Assembly (NCBI GenBank): GCA_029216955.1
Contig: JANAVB010015600.1
Span: 37,899,539-37,963,538, forward strand
DNA: 64,000 nt
Direction of reading: 5' to 3'
Origin: Iris pallida
Lineage: Eukaryota; Streptophyta; Magnoliopsida; Asparagales; Iridaceae
Shown here: piece after piece, positions 12,162 through 25,150 of the stretch
Layout of the letters: every line of letters begins with the position of its first letter
Position numbering within the stretch: position 1 is the first letter of the stretch
The notes under the pieces: generated by a model
Told to the model about the DNA's origin: nothing
What the model saw: the letters and a program-made list of their open reading frames with translations, nothing else
Databases searched by the model: none
Program-made: the position numbers and the translations under genes

Positions 12162-12179
12162 TGGTGGCCCATGCAGGTC
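12162..12179 (+). other. Primer-binding site of B, tRNA-Ile(AAU)
   Basis: TGGTGGCCCATGCAGGTC starts 7 bases after the LTR end (TGACA). All 18 bases fit the complement of the CCA-tailed 3' end of plant cytosolic tRNA-Ile(AAU) as I recall it (acceptor stem GGCCCAT / ATGGGCC). Confidence 0.8.
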
Positions 12180-12675
12180 AGAGCATATCGTATCGGTTAC
12201 GTAACTGTACTGATACGAGCCTGCGACCTTGACTAAACCTTAGAAATCTTAATCTATTCTGCCTTGAAAATTCTTCTAGAAATTCTCTACGTCCTTGAAA
12301 ACTCTATATTTGCTCTCGATTATACTTCCTTGCTTCCTGTGCCATTGATTCTCGTCCCTTTTATTTAGAGGTGACGAATGATCGTGCTATCTAGGATTTA
12401 TCAGAAATTCTTAATTTATAGTATAATATTGCTTGACTATTGAATGTTTGGTTGTCTGATGGATATGAAGGGGTTGTAGAAGCCATATGTCTTAGATATC
12501 TAAGGCTAATGACTCTAGCGACTTGGAGAAAGGTTATAAGTTTTAGTGACATACCTTTGAGGGAGTAGTATGACCAAAGATGGGTAGAAGTCCTCAAGTA
12601 TTCGAGGTTATAAAATATTTTTTGAGAAATTAAATTTGAAGAGACTAAGGACTTTGAGGAATAGTCATGAATTGG

Positions 12676-12713
12676 AATTTCGAGGATGAAATTATTTTTA
12701 AGGTGGGTAGATT
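12676..12713 (+). other. Conserved hairpin and polypurine tract of B
   Basis: AATTTCGAGGATGAAATT (12676-12693) can fold as a 7-bp stem with loop AGGA (one G-U pair). It is followed by an AAGGTGGGTAGA purine tract just before the 3' LTR. The same arrangement occurs in A, C and D. The tract primes plus-strand synthesis. Confidence 0.7.
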
Positions 12714-13481
12714 TGTAGCTTCCCTTCCCGGAATTTATTTTTTGAAATATTTTTTTATTATTTAATTGTTTTAAATGGCAATTTTAAATTTGTTTTTTTA
12801 TAAATAATTATTTAGTTAATTAATACGGTAGATGACTTTAACCATAGTTGAGTTTTGAAGTACTAGACGACTAGGAATCATGGCACGGATAGTTCAGTGG
12901 CGTGTCTTGACTAGTGTATTAGCCCTGGTAGGGAAGGCCGAACCATAGTGATGTCCTAACTAGGAAAATCAGGCCAAGTTGCGACTTAACCCTTACCGAT
13001 AATTTATTTATTATGTAATTATATTATTGGGTTTTAGAGAAACCGGTTATACCATTTTAGCCCGGACTGGACCCGAACTGAGGCCAAGCCCATGTAGTCC
13101 TGCGGTATGTCTAGTGACATTCGTGTTGATGCATGTTGGTGTGATTGTGTGTCGTATTCCATTTTAGTGATCTAATGAGTATTCCTAAGTATTCTTAATT
13201 AATATTATAAATATTGTTATTAGTTGGTATTCAATAATATTTGTATAAAATAGGCCTTGTGCATTTTCTGGGATTATTAGAGGGTGCAAAATGGTATATA
13301 CATCATCTTTGGTTTATTAAATTTTGTTATTATTATTACTATTATTATTATTTTATTGGGGTTGTTATTTCATATTATTATTTTATTAAATATAATTAAC
13401 GGTTATATTTAATTGTTATATTAAATTGTTATCATGTGATTTATAATTTATGCATAAATATAATATCTTAAATATCGCATA

Positions 13482-13566
<85 letters not shown>

Positions 13567-13617
13567 TTTTATATACGTGTGTGTGTAGGTATATATAAAT
13601 ATATATAATCGTATATG

Positions 13618-13654
<37 letters not shown>

Positions 13655-16453
13655 TATGTATATATAAATATGCGTATACGTGTATGTATATATAAATATA
13701 TATGGATATAGATGTGTATGTATGGGTAAATATATATATATACATATGTAAATGTGTATATGAATATATGTACGTAGATATTTATATATAAGATATATAT
13801 GCAATAAATAAATTAATATATAATGTATGTATATGTATATATGTAGGATAGATATATGAGTTAAATTCATATAAGAAATACTAAAAGAAACAAAGCAGCA
13901 GCAACTCCAAGCCGGCCTGCCCAACCCGAGCCCCAATTTCTCAAGCCCATAGGCCAAGCCTACAGTAAACTGGGAAAAACCCCCGATCGGTTCTAATATA
14001 TAGCCGAGCGCACAGCCTATTACGATCGAGAGCTCGACACAGAGAGGAACTTCGATGAAACCCTAAACCAAAACCCGACGCCCCATTACCTGGGCGGCCA
14101 TCCACCGCCGGTGCCACCGCGCGCGTGCGGCCACGGCCGACAGACGCACGCGCGCGCGGGTAATGACAGCAGCGGTCTACGGTGTCGGGCTCCCCTTCGC
14201 TGCGATGGTTCATCGCGAGCAATGGACCATTTCGTCTCCCGTTTTTTTGGTATGCTCACAACCTAACCTACTTCGTAACCCATCAATTAGTTTGAGTAGG
14301 TTTGTAATCGAGTCGACGGGAAATCGACTCGAAGTCGACAGAAAATCCTGTACCGAAACTGGACATAAGCAGTCCAAACGCTCGACTTGGAAGGCAATTT
14401 CTTGCCAATCCGTGGATCGATTAGAAATTCTATTTGAACAAAGTTTTAGACAACATATAGGGCTAGAGAACCCTTTTTACAGAAATCGATTTTGATCACT
14501 GTGCGCCGAGAAATCGATTTCCCAACATTGAGAAAAACCTGTTTCAAAAACATTAGAAATCCATCCACACGACATGCGTCCCGCCATTCCGGGCGACGTG
14601 GTCGCGCACTGTAGGCATAGAAAGGTGCGTAATGGCTTCGTGGTCGTGTGGGCTTTGACGGAATTCAAATTGGTCGCGTGTGCGCGACGAATTTGATACG
14701 TATCCGTCGAAATTTACCGTATCGTGTACCTTGCAAATTCTCTAATTACTTTGTGCATGCTCGTCAGATCGAGACGAAACTTACACCAACAGGTCCGTAT
14801 CATTTTTTCTGGTCCTGTATGCCAAGTTTGGTCCAATTCTGAGGCAGTTGATAAAATTGTCGTTTTGTGGGCCCTACGGTCCGACTCAACGGGTGATTTT
14901 GTGCACGGCCCGCCAAAATCCAACTTTGGACATACGATTGGGTTCGTATCGGAAAACCGGATCCGTAGACATATAGTTTGATAACTTTAGAGACTATTGA
15001 CTCTAGCACGCTTTTTGGTGCAAAGTGGGTCCAACGACGGACATCATTTTTGCCCAAAATTACCGTTTTGCCCCTGTGTCCAAAATTGGACTTAAGGACA
15101 GGCAATCCTAGCTAATTTGACTATTCTGAGACTGTTGGCATTGTCTGTTTCAGCTTTCGGAGACAGTTGTGATGATTTGGACCTTATGGCTTAGTAGTGG
15201 ACTAGATTGTTATTGGATCTGCGTGCAACCTCCAGGCAAATATACCTTGCCTTCCTCTACAGATTTACTTACATGCATTTTCTTTCGTTTTTCAGTCATT
15301 TGATTGTTTATGGACATGTGCTTTTCGTGTTATTTTCTGTGGAGTTATTTTTATTGTTTATAGCCATGTTCATGTTTTGGCCTTGTGTTTCACTTTTGGA
15401 GTTCTCGTCAGTACCTTGCTTGAGTCGTGTCATAGAACGAGTACGTGTAAGTGAACTACTAAATCCTTGACATTGTTTCCTTGGCAACAGAGAGTCCACA
15501 CTCGGGACGAGGGCATTTTCCTTGATCTGTTTACATCCGTGAGTCAACACTAGGGACTAGGATGTCGATTATTTGCACCAGAGAGTCCACGCTCGGGACG
15601 AGGGTGTAGACTTGACTTGACTTGACTTGCACCAGAGAGTCCACGCTCGGGACGAGGGTGTTTATATCAGAGAGTCCACACATGGGACGAGGATGTAGTA
15701 TTTGCACCAGAGAGTCCACACTCGGGACGAGGGTGCCTTGCCGTGAACTAACCAGAGAGTCCACACTCGGGACGAGGGTTAGTACTAACCAGAGAGTCCA
15801 TATTCGGGATGAGGGTTAGTGTTTAGTTCAAACCCGTGAGTCCACACTCGGGATGAGGGTTTGGTTTCTTCCATTGATCTCGTGATTATCATTCATCCGG
15901 CAGTTCATTTATACGTAGTTGTTCTGGTGTTCGAGTTTGTGTTCGTGTTCGTAGTTATTGTCGTGTTCCTGTTTCTTCTTATTTATTTTCTCCCGCATGA
16001 TAAGACTGTTAGATAGGCATGTATATTATGTATCTTGCTATATCCTCTGAGGACCTGATGATCTCCTCAGGTTTAGCGATTGTATGGAGTTAGCTAATAG
16101 TTCTGGATGGCAGAGGGTTTGCGGTTCTTGCGGGATTCAGGTATCGTATCATGTTTATTATCCGCTCGTGCCTTATGTTCCTTATCATGATATACTTTTC
16201 TTGTTAGTTATATTTATAGACTCATATCATTTCTTAGAGTCTAATCGGACATATATGCTAGTGGGCTGCAGACCACGACCCATAGTGTTCATTCTTATTT
16301 TACATGATTCTTGTGGATTGAGATATAGTTTAGATTAGACACAATACCCTATTCTGGACAGCTTATACGTACTCGAGTCGGGCTGGAGTCCGCTCGATAC
16401 GTAGCTGGCTTGCTCACGAGCTCGCGTCCGAAAAGCGGGTGCGGGTCGTGACA
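12714..16453 (+). repeat. 3' LTR of element B
   Basis: 3740 bp, starting TGTAGCTTCCC and ending GTCGTGACA. It aligns with 8070-12154 throughout. The main difference is a shorter TA microsatellite (13486-13563). TATA box at 13997-14003, tandem array at about 15485-15865, hairpin at 16053-16072. Confidence 0.92.
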
Positions 16454-16458
16454 TTGAC

Positions 16459-16606
16459 GGCACCCATTCTCACACTTTCAGATAGGACTGAAGAATTTTC
16501 AGTTTATTGTGACACTTTCGACAGAGGATTGGGATGTGTCTTAATGCAGCATGGTAAGGTAGTAGCTTATGCATCACGTCAGCTTCGTGATCATGAGAGA
16601 AATTAT
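16459..16606 (+). pseudogene. Element A pol fragment: start of RNase H (left copy)
   Basis: The frame reads [18 protein letters not shown], the start of the gypsy RNase H domain, and continues through [16 protein letters not shown]. It is the direct continuation of the RT part that ends at 8069. It stops at 16606, where insertion C begins. The same segment occurs again at 33719-33866, followed there by the rest of RNase H. Confidence 0.88.
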
Positions 16607-18194
16607 TGTCACGACCCGCACCCTAGAGTAAGGGCACGAGACGTGGGTACGTCCAGCCTACACCGCAGTGTCGATGGTAGAACGCAATCCTAGGTCACAA
16701 CATCTAACAATATAATTCTAAATAATTTATACTCCCCGAATAGGGGTGACATAGCAGAATGTAAACTCAATCACATCTAAGGTAGAGCATAATAGAAGAT
16801 AAATAAAACATGAAATCCAAAAGAGATACAGCAGATAGAAGTCTAAGTGTCTAAGATACACAAACCCAGAAATACATCTCAAAGCTCAAATACAGTAATC
16901 CATAAATACAACTCAAGACAACTAAAAATAAGCTATAAGAAAAACCCTAGCTATCTATACAACCTCTACTGTGTCTCCTCTAGGCTAGCAGGCAACCTCC
17001 AGGCTATCTGTAAAATTTATCAACAGGTCCAGTCAGGACAGGAGCGAGCACAATACATCTCAACAGTTCATAGCAGGTTAGAAAATATAATCATGCAGTA
17101 AAGTAAGATACAGGTACTGAAAGAAATATAGTATGTAAACAGAGATAGAACTGTAATAGAAATATCTACTATAATAGAGAACTAACAGTGGCTAGTGAGT
17201 CAGAGTACAATATAGACATATAAATGGCATGGGGTGATTCTGATGAGACACTACGGAATGATTCTGATGAGATACTACTTGGGTATTATTCACATGTCCA
17301 CTTCTACTCCCCCATACCCCCAATCAATACACAAGGATCCAACCAGGTTATGTTATGATTCCATACAAAGGCCCCCGGAGGGTGATACATGGATGTCCCA
17401 TAAATGAGAATTCTAGGAAACCCAATAAATAGGATAAGGATTCAAGGAAGACTCTGTGATCATGAGAGTACATGTCACAAGTGATCAATAAACCAATGAA
17501 GCATAGTGATACGTCATGTAAGTGAAACGCACAGAACATGAAGTACCCGATGCCCCTAAAGGATAACATCTCAAGAAGGGATCCATATAGTACCAATTCG
17601 TGTGACCAACGTGACAGTATCAAGTAAAGTAATTTAAAGCAAGAAAATAATTCTAAGCAGGATATGAAATGATCAGAGAATGTACTCGCCTTGATTGGTT
17701 GAAGTCGACGTGCACGACACGAACGTGTCGACACAAGGTAGGTACCATGCTAAGCTCCACAGAGGGTCCCAAACGACGACACAGAAAGTCCCAATGAGTC
17801 CAGAATAGTCCAAATAGCCTAGTTTGGTATGTAAAAGTCTAAAATCAGGGTTTGGTACGATAATCAATCAAGAAATACGAAATGACTATCATAGTCACGA
17901 TTTATGACTAAAATATATATAACTAAATATATATATATATAAGAAATTATGAAAATTATTTGTAAGGTCAATATATATATCACAAGCATGCCATATTCAG
18001 ATATTAGTTCTAAATTGAAAACTAGTAGTCTGATAAATATATTTTTGTACCAAAAAACATTCACGTTAAGTAGGTAAAAATACTATAATAATAATTCAGG
18101 TCAAATCTTTACTAATACTATTTTTAGAAATATAATTATATATTTTTATATAATTTTCCAAGTAAGTAATTACGTTAATACAATAATACCAATA

Positions 18195-18244
<50 letters not shown>

Positions 18245-18914
18245 TAATAATAATACTACCATCATTATATACTATATATATATAACCAATATACATTACA
18301 TTAAACAAATATACATTTATTATACTAATATACATTATATTATTATAAAACTAATATACATTATTATAAAAACAATATATATTAACTAATATATTATACT
18401 AAAGGGGCTGATCCCCATATTATAAACTAATATATATTAACATATATTATAAACTAATATATATTAACATATATTATATTATAATAACTAATATATATTA
18501 ACAGGGCTGATCCCTATACTTCAGAGGAAAGAAATAGAGAGAGGGGGCTCACAAATGGGGGTCGGCCGCGTGGGTGGCGGAGCGGTTCCGGCGCGGAGCA
18601 ACGCCAGCGGTCGACCCCCATTTGTGAGCCCCCTCTCTTCATTTCTTTCCTCTGAAGTATAGGGATCAGCCCTGTTAATATATATTAGTTATTATAATAT
18701 AATATATGTTAATATATATTAGTTTATAATATATGTTAATATATATTAGTTTATAATATGGGGATCAGCCCCTTTAGTATAATATATTAGTTAATATATA
18801 TTGTTTTTATAATAATGTATATTAGTTTTATAATAATGTAATGTATATTAGTATAATAAATGTATATTTGTTTAATGTAATATATATTGGTTATATATAT
18901 AGTATATAATAATG

Positions 18915-18964
<50 letters not shown>

Positions 18965-20550
18965 TATTGGTATTATTGTATTAACGTAATTACTTACTTG
19001 GAAAATTATATAAAAATATATAATTATATTTCTAAAAATAGTATTAGTAAAGATTTGACCTGAATTATTATTATAGTATTTTTATCTACTTAACGTGAAT
19101 GTTTCTTGGTACAAAAATATATTTATCGGACTACTAGTTTTCAATTTTCAACTAATATCTGAATATGACATGCTTGTGATATATATATTGACCTTACAAA
19201 TAATTTTCATAATTTCTTATATATATATATTTAGTTATATATATTTTAGTCATAATCGTGACTATGATAGTCATTTTTGTATTTCTTGATTGATTATCGT
19301 ACCAAATCCTGATATTAGACTTTTACATACCAAACTAGGCTATTTGGACTATTTTGGACTTATTGGGACTGCCCGTGTCATCGTTTGGGACCCTCTGTGG
19401 AGCTTAGCATGGTACCTACCTCGTGTCGACACGTTCGTGTCGCGCACGTCGACTTCAACCAATCAAGGCGAGTACATTCTCTGATCATTTCATATCCTGC
19501 TTAGAATGATTTTCCTGCTTTAAATTACTTTACTTGATACTGTCACGTTGGTCACACGGATTGGTGCTATATGGATCCCTTCTTGAGATGTTATCCTTTA
19601 GGAGCATTGGGTACTTCATATTCTGTGCGTTTCACTTACATGGCATATCACTATGCTTCATTGGTTCATTGATGACTTGTGACATGTACTCTCATGATCA
19701 CAGAGTCTTCCTTGAATCCTTATCCCATTTATTGGGTTTCCTAGAATTCCTATTTATGGGACATTCATGTATCACCCTCCGGGGGCCCTTGCATAGAATC
19801 ATAACATAACCTGGTTGGATCCTTGTGTATTGATTGGGGGTACAGGAGAGTAGAAGTAGACATGTGAATAATACCCAAGTAGTATCTCATCAGAATCATT
19901 CCATAGTGTCTTATCAGAATCATCCCATGCCATTTATATGTTTATATTGTACTCTGACTCACTAGCCACTGTTAGTTCTCTATTATAATAGATATTTCTA
20001 TTACAGTTCTCTCTCTGTTTATATACTGTATTTCTTTCAGTACCTGTATCTTACTTTACTGTATGATTATATTTTCTAACCTGCTATGAACTGTTGAGAT
20101 GTATTGTGCTCGCTCCTGTCCTGACTGGACCTGTTGATAAATTTTACAGATAGCCTGGAGGTTGCCTGCTAGCCTAGAGGAGACACAGTAGAGGTTGTAT
20201 AGATAGCTAGGGTTTTGCTTAAAGCTTATTTTCAGTTGTCTTGAGTTGTATTTATGGATTACTATATTTGAGCTTTGAGATGTATTTCTGGGTTTGTGTA
20301 TCTTAGACACTTAGACTTCTATCTGCTGTATCTCTTTTGGATTTCATGTTTTATCTATCTTCCATTATGCTCTACCTTAGATGTAATTGAGTTTACATTC
20401 TGCTATGTCACCCCCATTCGGGGAGTATAAACTGTTTAGAATTATATTGTTAGATGTTGTGACCTAGGACAGCGTTCTACCGTCGACACTGCGGCGTAGG
20501 CTGGACGTACCCACGTCTCGTACCCTTACTCTAGGGTGCGGGTCATGACA
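16607..20550. repeat. 3.94-kb palindrome (two inverted LTR 3' parts)
   Basis: Left arm 16607-18565 and right arm about 18610-20550 are inverted copies, with a GC-rich spacer of about 44 bp between them. The outer ends are TGTCACGACCC and its counterpart ending GTCATGACA. In the outer 205 bp I counted 12 differences between arms, 11 of them transitions. The arms include mirrored AAT/ATT microsatellites (18195-18256; 18916-18964). The open frames in one arm are mirrored in the other. The right arm is followed directly by a PBS, so it is the 3' part of a 5' LTR. Confidence 0.92.
18195..18256. repeat. (AAT)n microsatellite in the left palindrome arm
   Basis: AAT repeats here, with the mirrored (ATT)n in the right arm at 18916-18964. 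The tract lengths differ between arms, so the repeat has changed length since the palindrome formed. Confidence 0.85.
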
Positions 20551-20559
20551 CATTTTTAG

Positions 20560-20577
20560 TGGTGGTCTATGCAGGTC
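20560..20577 (+). other. Primer-binding site of C, tRNA-Ile(AAU)-like
   Basis: TGGTGGTCTATGCAGGTC begins 9 bases after the LTR end at 20550. It differs at two positions, both C-to-T, from the B/D form. Its position shows that the right palindrome arm is a 5' LTR end. Confidence 0.7.
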
Positions 20578-21494
20578 GAGTTTATGTAGTAGTATTCAAA
20601 CTAGAGTACCACTACAGCCTGCAGTAGGATTAGGATATATTTTGAAGGTACTCAATTACAGTTAGGATCCCTTGAGAGATTCCTCGGACGACCCTTGAGA
20701 ATCTTATTTTAACTTCGATTTGAAAACTCTCTTCCCTTGATTTGATTTATCTTTACCTTCGGTTGTTGAATTTGATTTTGATGGATTATTGTTGAATTTG
20801 AGTTGTATTTATTGATTTTGATGGAAGATTATTGAATTTTGAATCTTGATGTTAGTTGTAGCATCCGAGTTTGTATTTATATGATTTGAAGGATTCGTGT
20901 TCATTTTTGAATCTTGATGTTCGTTGATAAATTTGATTTTTGGGTATTCATTGTTGATTTAATTTAAATTTTGTCAAGATGAAATTATATGGGCTAGGTC
21001 ATCTAAGTTTTGGAATCTAGTCTTCTATAGTCACATTAGCCAGCATGGTGAGGACATATAGTCTGATCTTGGATATATTTCTCGGGTGTGGGAATTTAAG
21101 GTTTTCGCAGCCAAGCTAGCGGCATCGCAAAAATGTTAAATACCACGATTCTAGAGGTATGTGCCTAAGTCGAGAACTTTGTGATTATCGTAGCCTTGCT
21201 TACTAGTATGACGAGGATTTAGAGTACCATGATTTTGGATAGACGCATATGATTATCAGATTGTACCTTAAATGCTTTTGAACATGTTTTCTCTACTTTT
21301 GTTTCAGTCCTTCTCAAAAAAAGGGGAAATTATTGTTTGTTTTGTTTTGTTTGTTTTGCTTCTCATTATTTAACTTAGGAGTAGCTTTAGCTGTTATTAT
21401 AAACCTTGTGTGACTCTTACTATGAATTTCCTCATAATACAATGAATCGATGATTTTACTAGACATTATCTTAGATTTGATATTTTAGCTCTGG

Positions 21495-21499
21495 GTTTC
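21495..21499. repeat. TSD of element D (GTTTC), partner at 29986-29990
   Basis: GTTTC lies directly before the 5' LTR of D and directly after its 3' LTR. Perfect 5-bp duplication. Confidence 0.92.
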
Positions 21500-22185
21500 T
21501 GTAAAACCCCTATATTTCTACTATTTTTTTAATCGATTTTGGTACTGATTTAAAATTTTTGTATTGTACGTCGCGTAGTCGTATTGTACGTCGTGCACGA
21601 AAATTTTATTTTTCGTTTGCTCGACGAGTGCGAATATGTGCGAGCGTACATATTTTTAGAAAAACATTTTTTTCTATTTTTATGGTCTCAAAATAATATA
21701 TGTAATAATTATTTCTAGCTATCATTTTCAAGTTTATGATTTTAATTATGAAAAGCCTTTCATTGATACAGCTATAATAATAAATTATTTTTCCTATAAA
21801 ATGTTATATTAGAAAAGTATATTTATGTAAACATCATTTGTACATACATATATATTTAGTAATTATTTATTAGTTATTTTAAATAATAGTGTATTTTCGA
21901 AATTATTATTATAGCATTTTTAGAAAACATATTTTGAAATTATCATACCAATTTAAATCTTGATTTGAGTTTATGGAATAAATTAAATAGTTAAATATTT
22001 GCAATTTGATTTATCCCATTTGATTTTAAACTAAAGAATTTAATTAGATTTAAATTTGATTTGTATTTGGAATTTGATTTAGATTGGATTTGAATTTATT
22101 GAATTGAGTTAAATTATTAGATTGGATATTCTAATTGGTTTTAAATCTTTTTCTAGTCCTTATCTAATTAGGAATTCCCACATCC

Positions 22186-22194
22186 TATAAATAG
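22186..22194 (+). promoter_or_regulatory. TATA box of the element D LTR promoter
   Basis: TATAAATAG is followed about 50-60 bp later by the GC-rich leader. It is conserved at 27046-27054 in the 3' LTR. Confidence 0.65.
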
Positions 22195-22249
22195 ATAGGT
22201 ACTACTCCATTATTCTCCACAATAAATTTTCACAACCCAAAGGTGCATC

Positions 22250-22970
22250 GTGTCCGTGTCCCATCCACTATTTATTTTCCTTTACAAATACAAATTCTCT
22301 CCGTGCCCGACATGCCGGACACCCCGTCCCGTGTCTTACAGGACACGACGGTAGCCCTTTACCACTATCAATCCTAAGACCTACGACCTCTCCTCACGAC
22401 CCACGACCTCCACCATTCCCATCGATATGACAACCACCCTGTCCACCCAACCATCATCACCACCCTGTCGACCCACACCCGAGCCAGCCCTCCTTCGAAA
22501 ACCCCTCCTCGCCATAGCTACCAGACCAACCCGACCAAACCGCCGTCGTCAGCACCACCAGCCTCCTGACGATACCCAGCCCGACACCGAGCGACCCCCT
22601 TGCAACGACAACCATCAGCATCTACATCCCCGTCAACCACCACTGGCTCCTCCCTTTCGTCGTGCCGCCGACGAACTCCACGCACGCTTGAAAAACCCTC
22701 GCAGCCGCCCGACTCCGGCGCCACCACCATCCAGCCGCCGACCGATCAATCGCGCCACCGCGCCCGATCGAAACCCTCCGCCTCGCCGCGCGCGCATCCC
22801 GACCTCATCCCGTCCGGCGCCTCCCAGGCCGCGCGCCCAGCCTCAGCCTCCGTCTCCTTGCCGCCCGCCGCCGGCGACACCGCCCGCATCCTCTTCCCCC
22901 GACCTCTCTTCCTCTCGCTCCCCTCTCGATCTTCCTTTCCCATTTTTTTCTTTTTCTCTCTCTTACTCTC
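22250..22970 (+). other. GC-rich, proline-coding-like leader in the D LTR (not a gene)
   Basis: This stretch is strongly C-rich in an otherwise AT-rich LTR and contains an open frame of 214 codons (22427-23071) rich in Pro, Arg and Ser. The matching segment in the 3' LTR (about 27100-27840) is broken into two frames by small indels, and codon use shows only base composition. I regard it as a leader of the LTR transcript rather than a protein gene. Similar leaders occur in B (about 9730-9960), C (about 32540-33200) and I (about 60900-61700). Confidence 0.6.
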
Positions 22971-25131
22971 TTTGTTATGTTGACTTTTTGTGCTTTTGTT
23001 TTTTTGGTAATTTTTGTTTCCTTGATTTTTGGTTCTCCCTAATGGGAGAACTGCTGTGCTGTGTGTTTTAATTGCTATTTAATTTTTATTTTTATTTTTT
23101 GTATTATTTATCTTATGAATACAATGGTAAGGTACACAAATATTATTCTTATTAAAGTATTATTGATACATCTTGTGATTTTATAGTATATATGATAATA
23201 TTTTTTACGATTATTAGTTAAATTTTACGTCATCCTTATATAATTTAGTATGAACAATTGTTATCATTATGAATACAAATATTAGATTATATATATGCTA
23301 TCTTTTCTTAAAAATATTTTGCCATGTTTGACACTACAAAAAATTTTCAAAATACAATTTGGGACGTAAAAATATTATTATAGTAATTTATCTATTTAAA
23401 ATATAGTTTTGATTTATAAATTATAACTTGATAAAGATAAGAGATTTAGCCCTATGATATATTTTTCTAAGCTTTTAAACATAGTTTTGATTATAAATTC
23501 CAAGTAAGTATTTAATTAGATTATTTTATTTTCATAAGCAAAACTATACTTTTAGTATTCTAAAATTTAAGTTTGCATATATTTTTTTTATATTACTCAT
23601 TCGATTATCTTCCAGTCCATGACCAATCCCGACATTCCTATTTCCTCTCCAATTATGTCCTTCCTCCTATCGACCCTAGCTAAACTGACCCTTCTGGACC
23701 CGATAGAACTGTCCATGCCACCACCCGAGGACACCTTGTATAGTTGTTGCACCAAAGATGCAGATCGTGTCACCTTGATCATCGCGGCACACCAGGCGTC
23801 CTACCAGACAAGACACCTTGCCATTTGCTGTTTAATTATTTTAGCTCATATTTCATGCATGTTCATTATTTTCTTTATGCAAAATAAACTGTGATACATG
23901 GCATAACCTGTTAAAATTTACTATTCAGTTTCTTGCTATGTATTATTTTCTTACACATTAAACCTAGATTTAAGGGACCACCTTTGTGTATTGCATTCAT
24001 GGCCTTGACACGTTGTACCACGAAGTTGTGTGTCGCATGTAGAATACGGAAGTGCGTGATTGGTTGACCACCAGTACGTACAAGCCGTGCGATAGGAATA
24101 ACCGCTAATAGAGGTTGCATGCTAGTTTGACTTAGCGGTTATAGAGTTAGCATTAGCGGGAAGAACATGATTGGAAGTTGACTACCACCCTATCTATCGT
24201 AGACTAGCTCGCTACTGAGGAACGATAGGTAGACTATATGCTATAGACTCGCTCGGTACTGAGGAATAGTATATGGTGTTGTGACTCGCTACTGAGGTAC
24301 TGCATTGGTATTGATCGGGTAGTCATGCGACCATGAACTGTTCTTAAAACTGCATTCACCTAGATTTGGTTAGGCACCCTTATCCGTTAGGTATGAGTAC
24401 CTTTGGTTTGGGTACTTGTATCTAATCGTGGCTTGGAACAATAACTTGTCGCAGATTAGTTCGTCACATCTTGTGCTTGTTTGGTTGTAGGTGTGACTTA
24501 CTACTTCGATGAGAAGGTATTGAACCTTGTTGGGGTCCGGATACCATATTGGATTCATAGCATGGAAAGATACGTTGCCGTGAATTAGTTTACCATCTCC
24601 TGTCCTTGTTTGGCTGGGGGGATGGTACGCTCGTTCAATAGGTGTGTATTGGACCATGTTATAAATTCAATTAACTTATTTATTTGAGCAATATTTATTC
24701 AGTTTATATGGCATGATATTATGTGTACGTCCCTCTGAGGACCTGGTTATCTCTCCAGGTGTGTGCTATTATCTTTCGCAGGTGCTCTAGCTCTAGCTGT
24801 GCTTATCGCTATTTCTTCGAGGATGATTGCATTTGGATCGTCTTCGCTTCGCTCGCCACTCATTTTATTTTCTATGTACTTTTCCTTATTTTGTTGGTAG
24901 TGGATTTGTCTCCGCCCAACATATTGTATCAAGACATTTCATTATCTTTATATGACATCTTTTTCTCATTTATTTTTGTGTGGATGAGATTAGTTATGGT
25001 TCTACTGTATTTTACAGCTTATGTATTCATATGAGGTTTCCATATATTGGAGTGTACTTCGTATGAATACAGCTGACATGGATGCGTAACTAGTCCTACG
25101 TATTTTGGGACTGGGGCGTTACATGTTTTTA

Positions 25132-25150
25132 TGGTGGCCCATGCAGGTCT
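25132..25150 (+). other. Primer-binding site of D, tRNA-Ile(AAU)
   Basis: TGGTGGCCCATGCAGGTCT, 8 bases after the LTR end, is the best match in the window: 19 bases fit the complement of the 3' end of plant cytosolic tRNA-Ile(AAU) including CCA. Confidence 0.82.

Larger units (their letters stand above)
12155..12713 (+). other. Internal region of element B (559 bp, non-coding)
   Basis: It holds only a PBS (12162-12179), about 500 bp without coding signal, and a hairpin plus polypurine tract at the 3' end. No gag or pol similarity and no open frame above about 70 codons on either strand. This is near the minimum needed for reverse transcription and packaging. Confidence 0.85.
20551..21499 (+). 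other. Internal region of C, left part (non-coding)
   Basis: About 950 bp between the PBS and the insertion point of D. It contains degenerate TTGATTTTGATGG-like repetition around 20760-20900 and no gag or pol similarity. It continues at 29991 after D. Confidence 0.65.
21500..25123 (+). repeat. 5' LTR of element D
   Basis: 3624 bp, starting TGTAAAACCCC. TATA box at 22186-22194, GC-rich leader about 22250-22920, CT-rich stretch to about 22970, AT-rich middle, ACCTGG/CCAGGT hairpin at 24741-24760, end GCGTTACA. It aligns with 26361-29985 from end to end. Confidence 0.93.

Noticed and set aside
16847..20310. Pairs of similar open frames on opposite strands
   Set aside because: Mirror images produced by the palindrome; none resembles a protein family.
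20551..20555. A 5-bp TSD for the palindrome alone (ATTAT on the left)
   Set aside because: The bases after 20550 are CATTT and lead into a PBS, so the palindrome is not an independent insertion.
22427..23071. 214-codon Pro/Arg-rich open frame as a host gene
   Set aside because: Lies in the GC-rich leader of an LTR; the matching LTR copy is frameshifted and no domain is recognisable.
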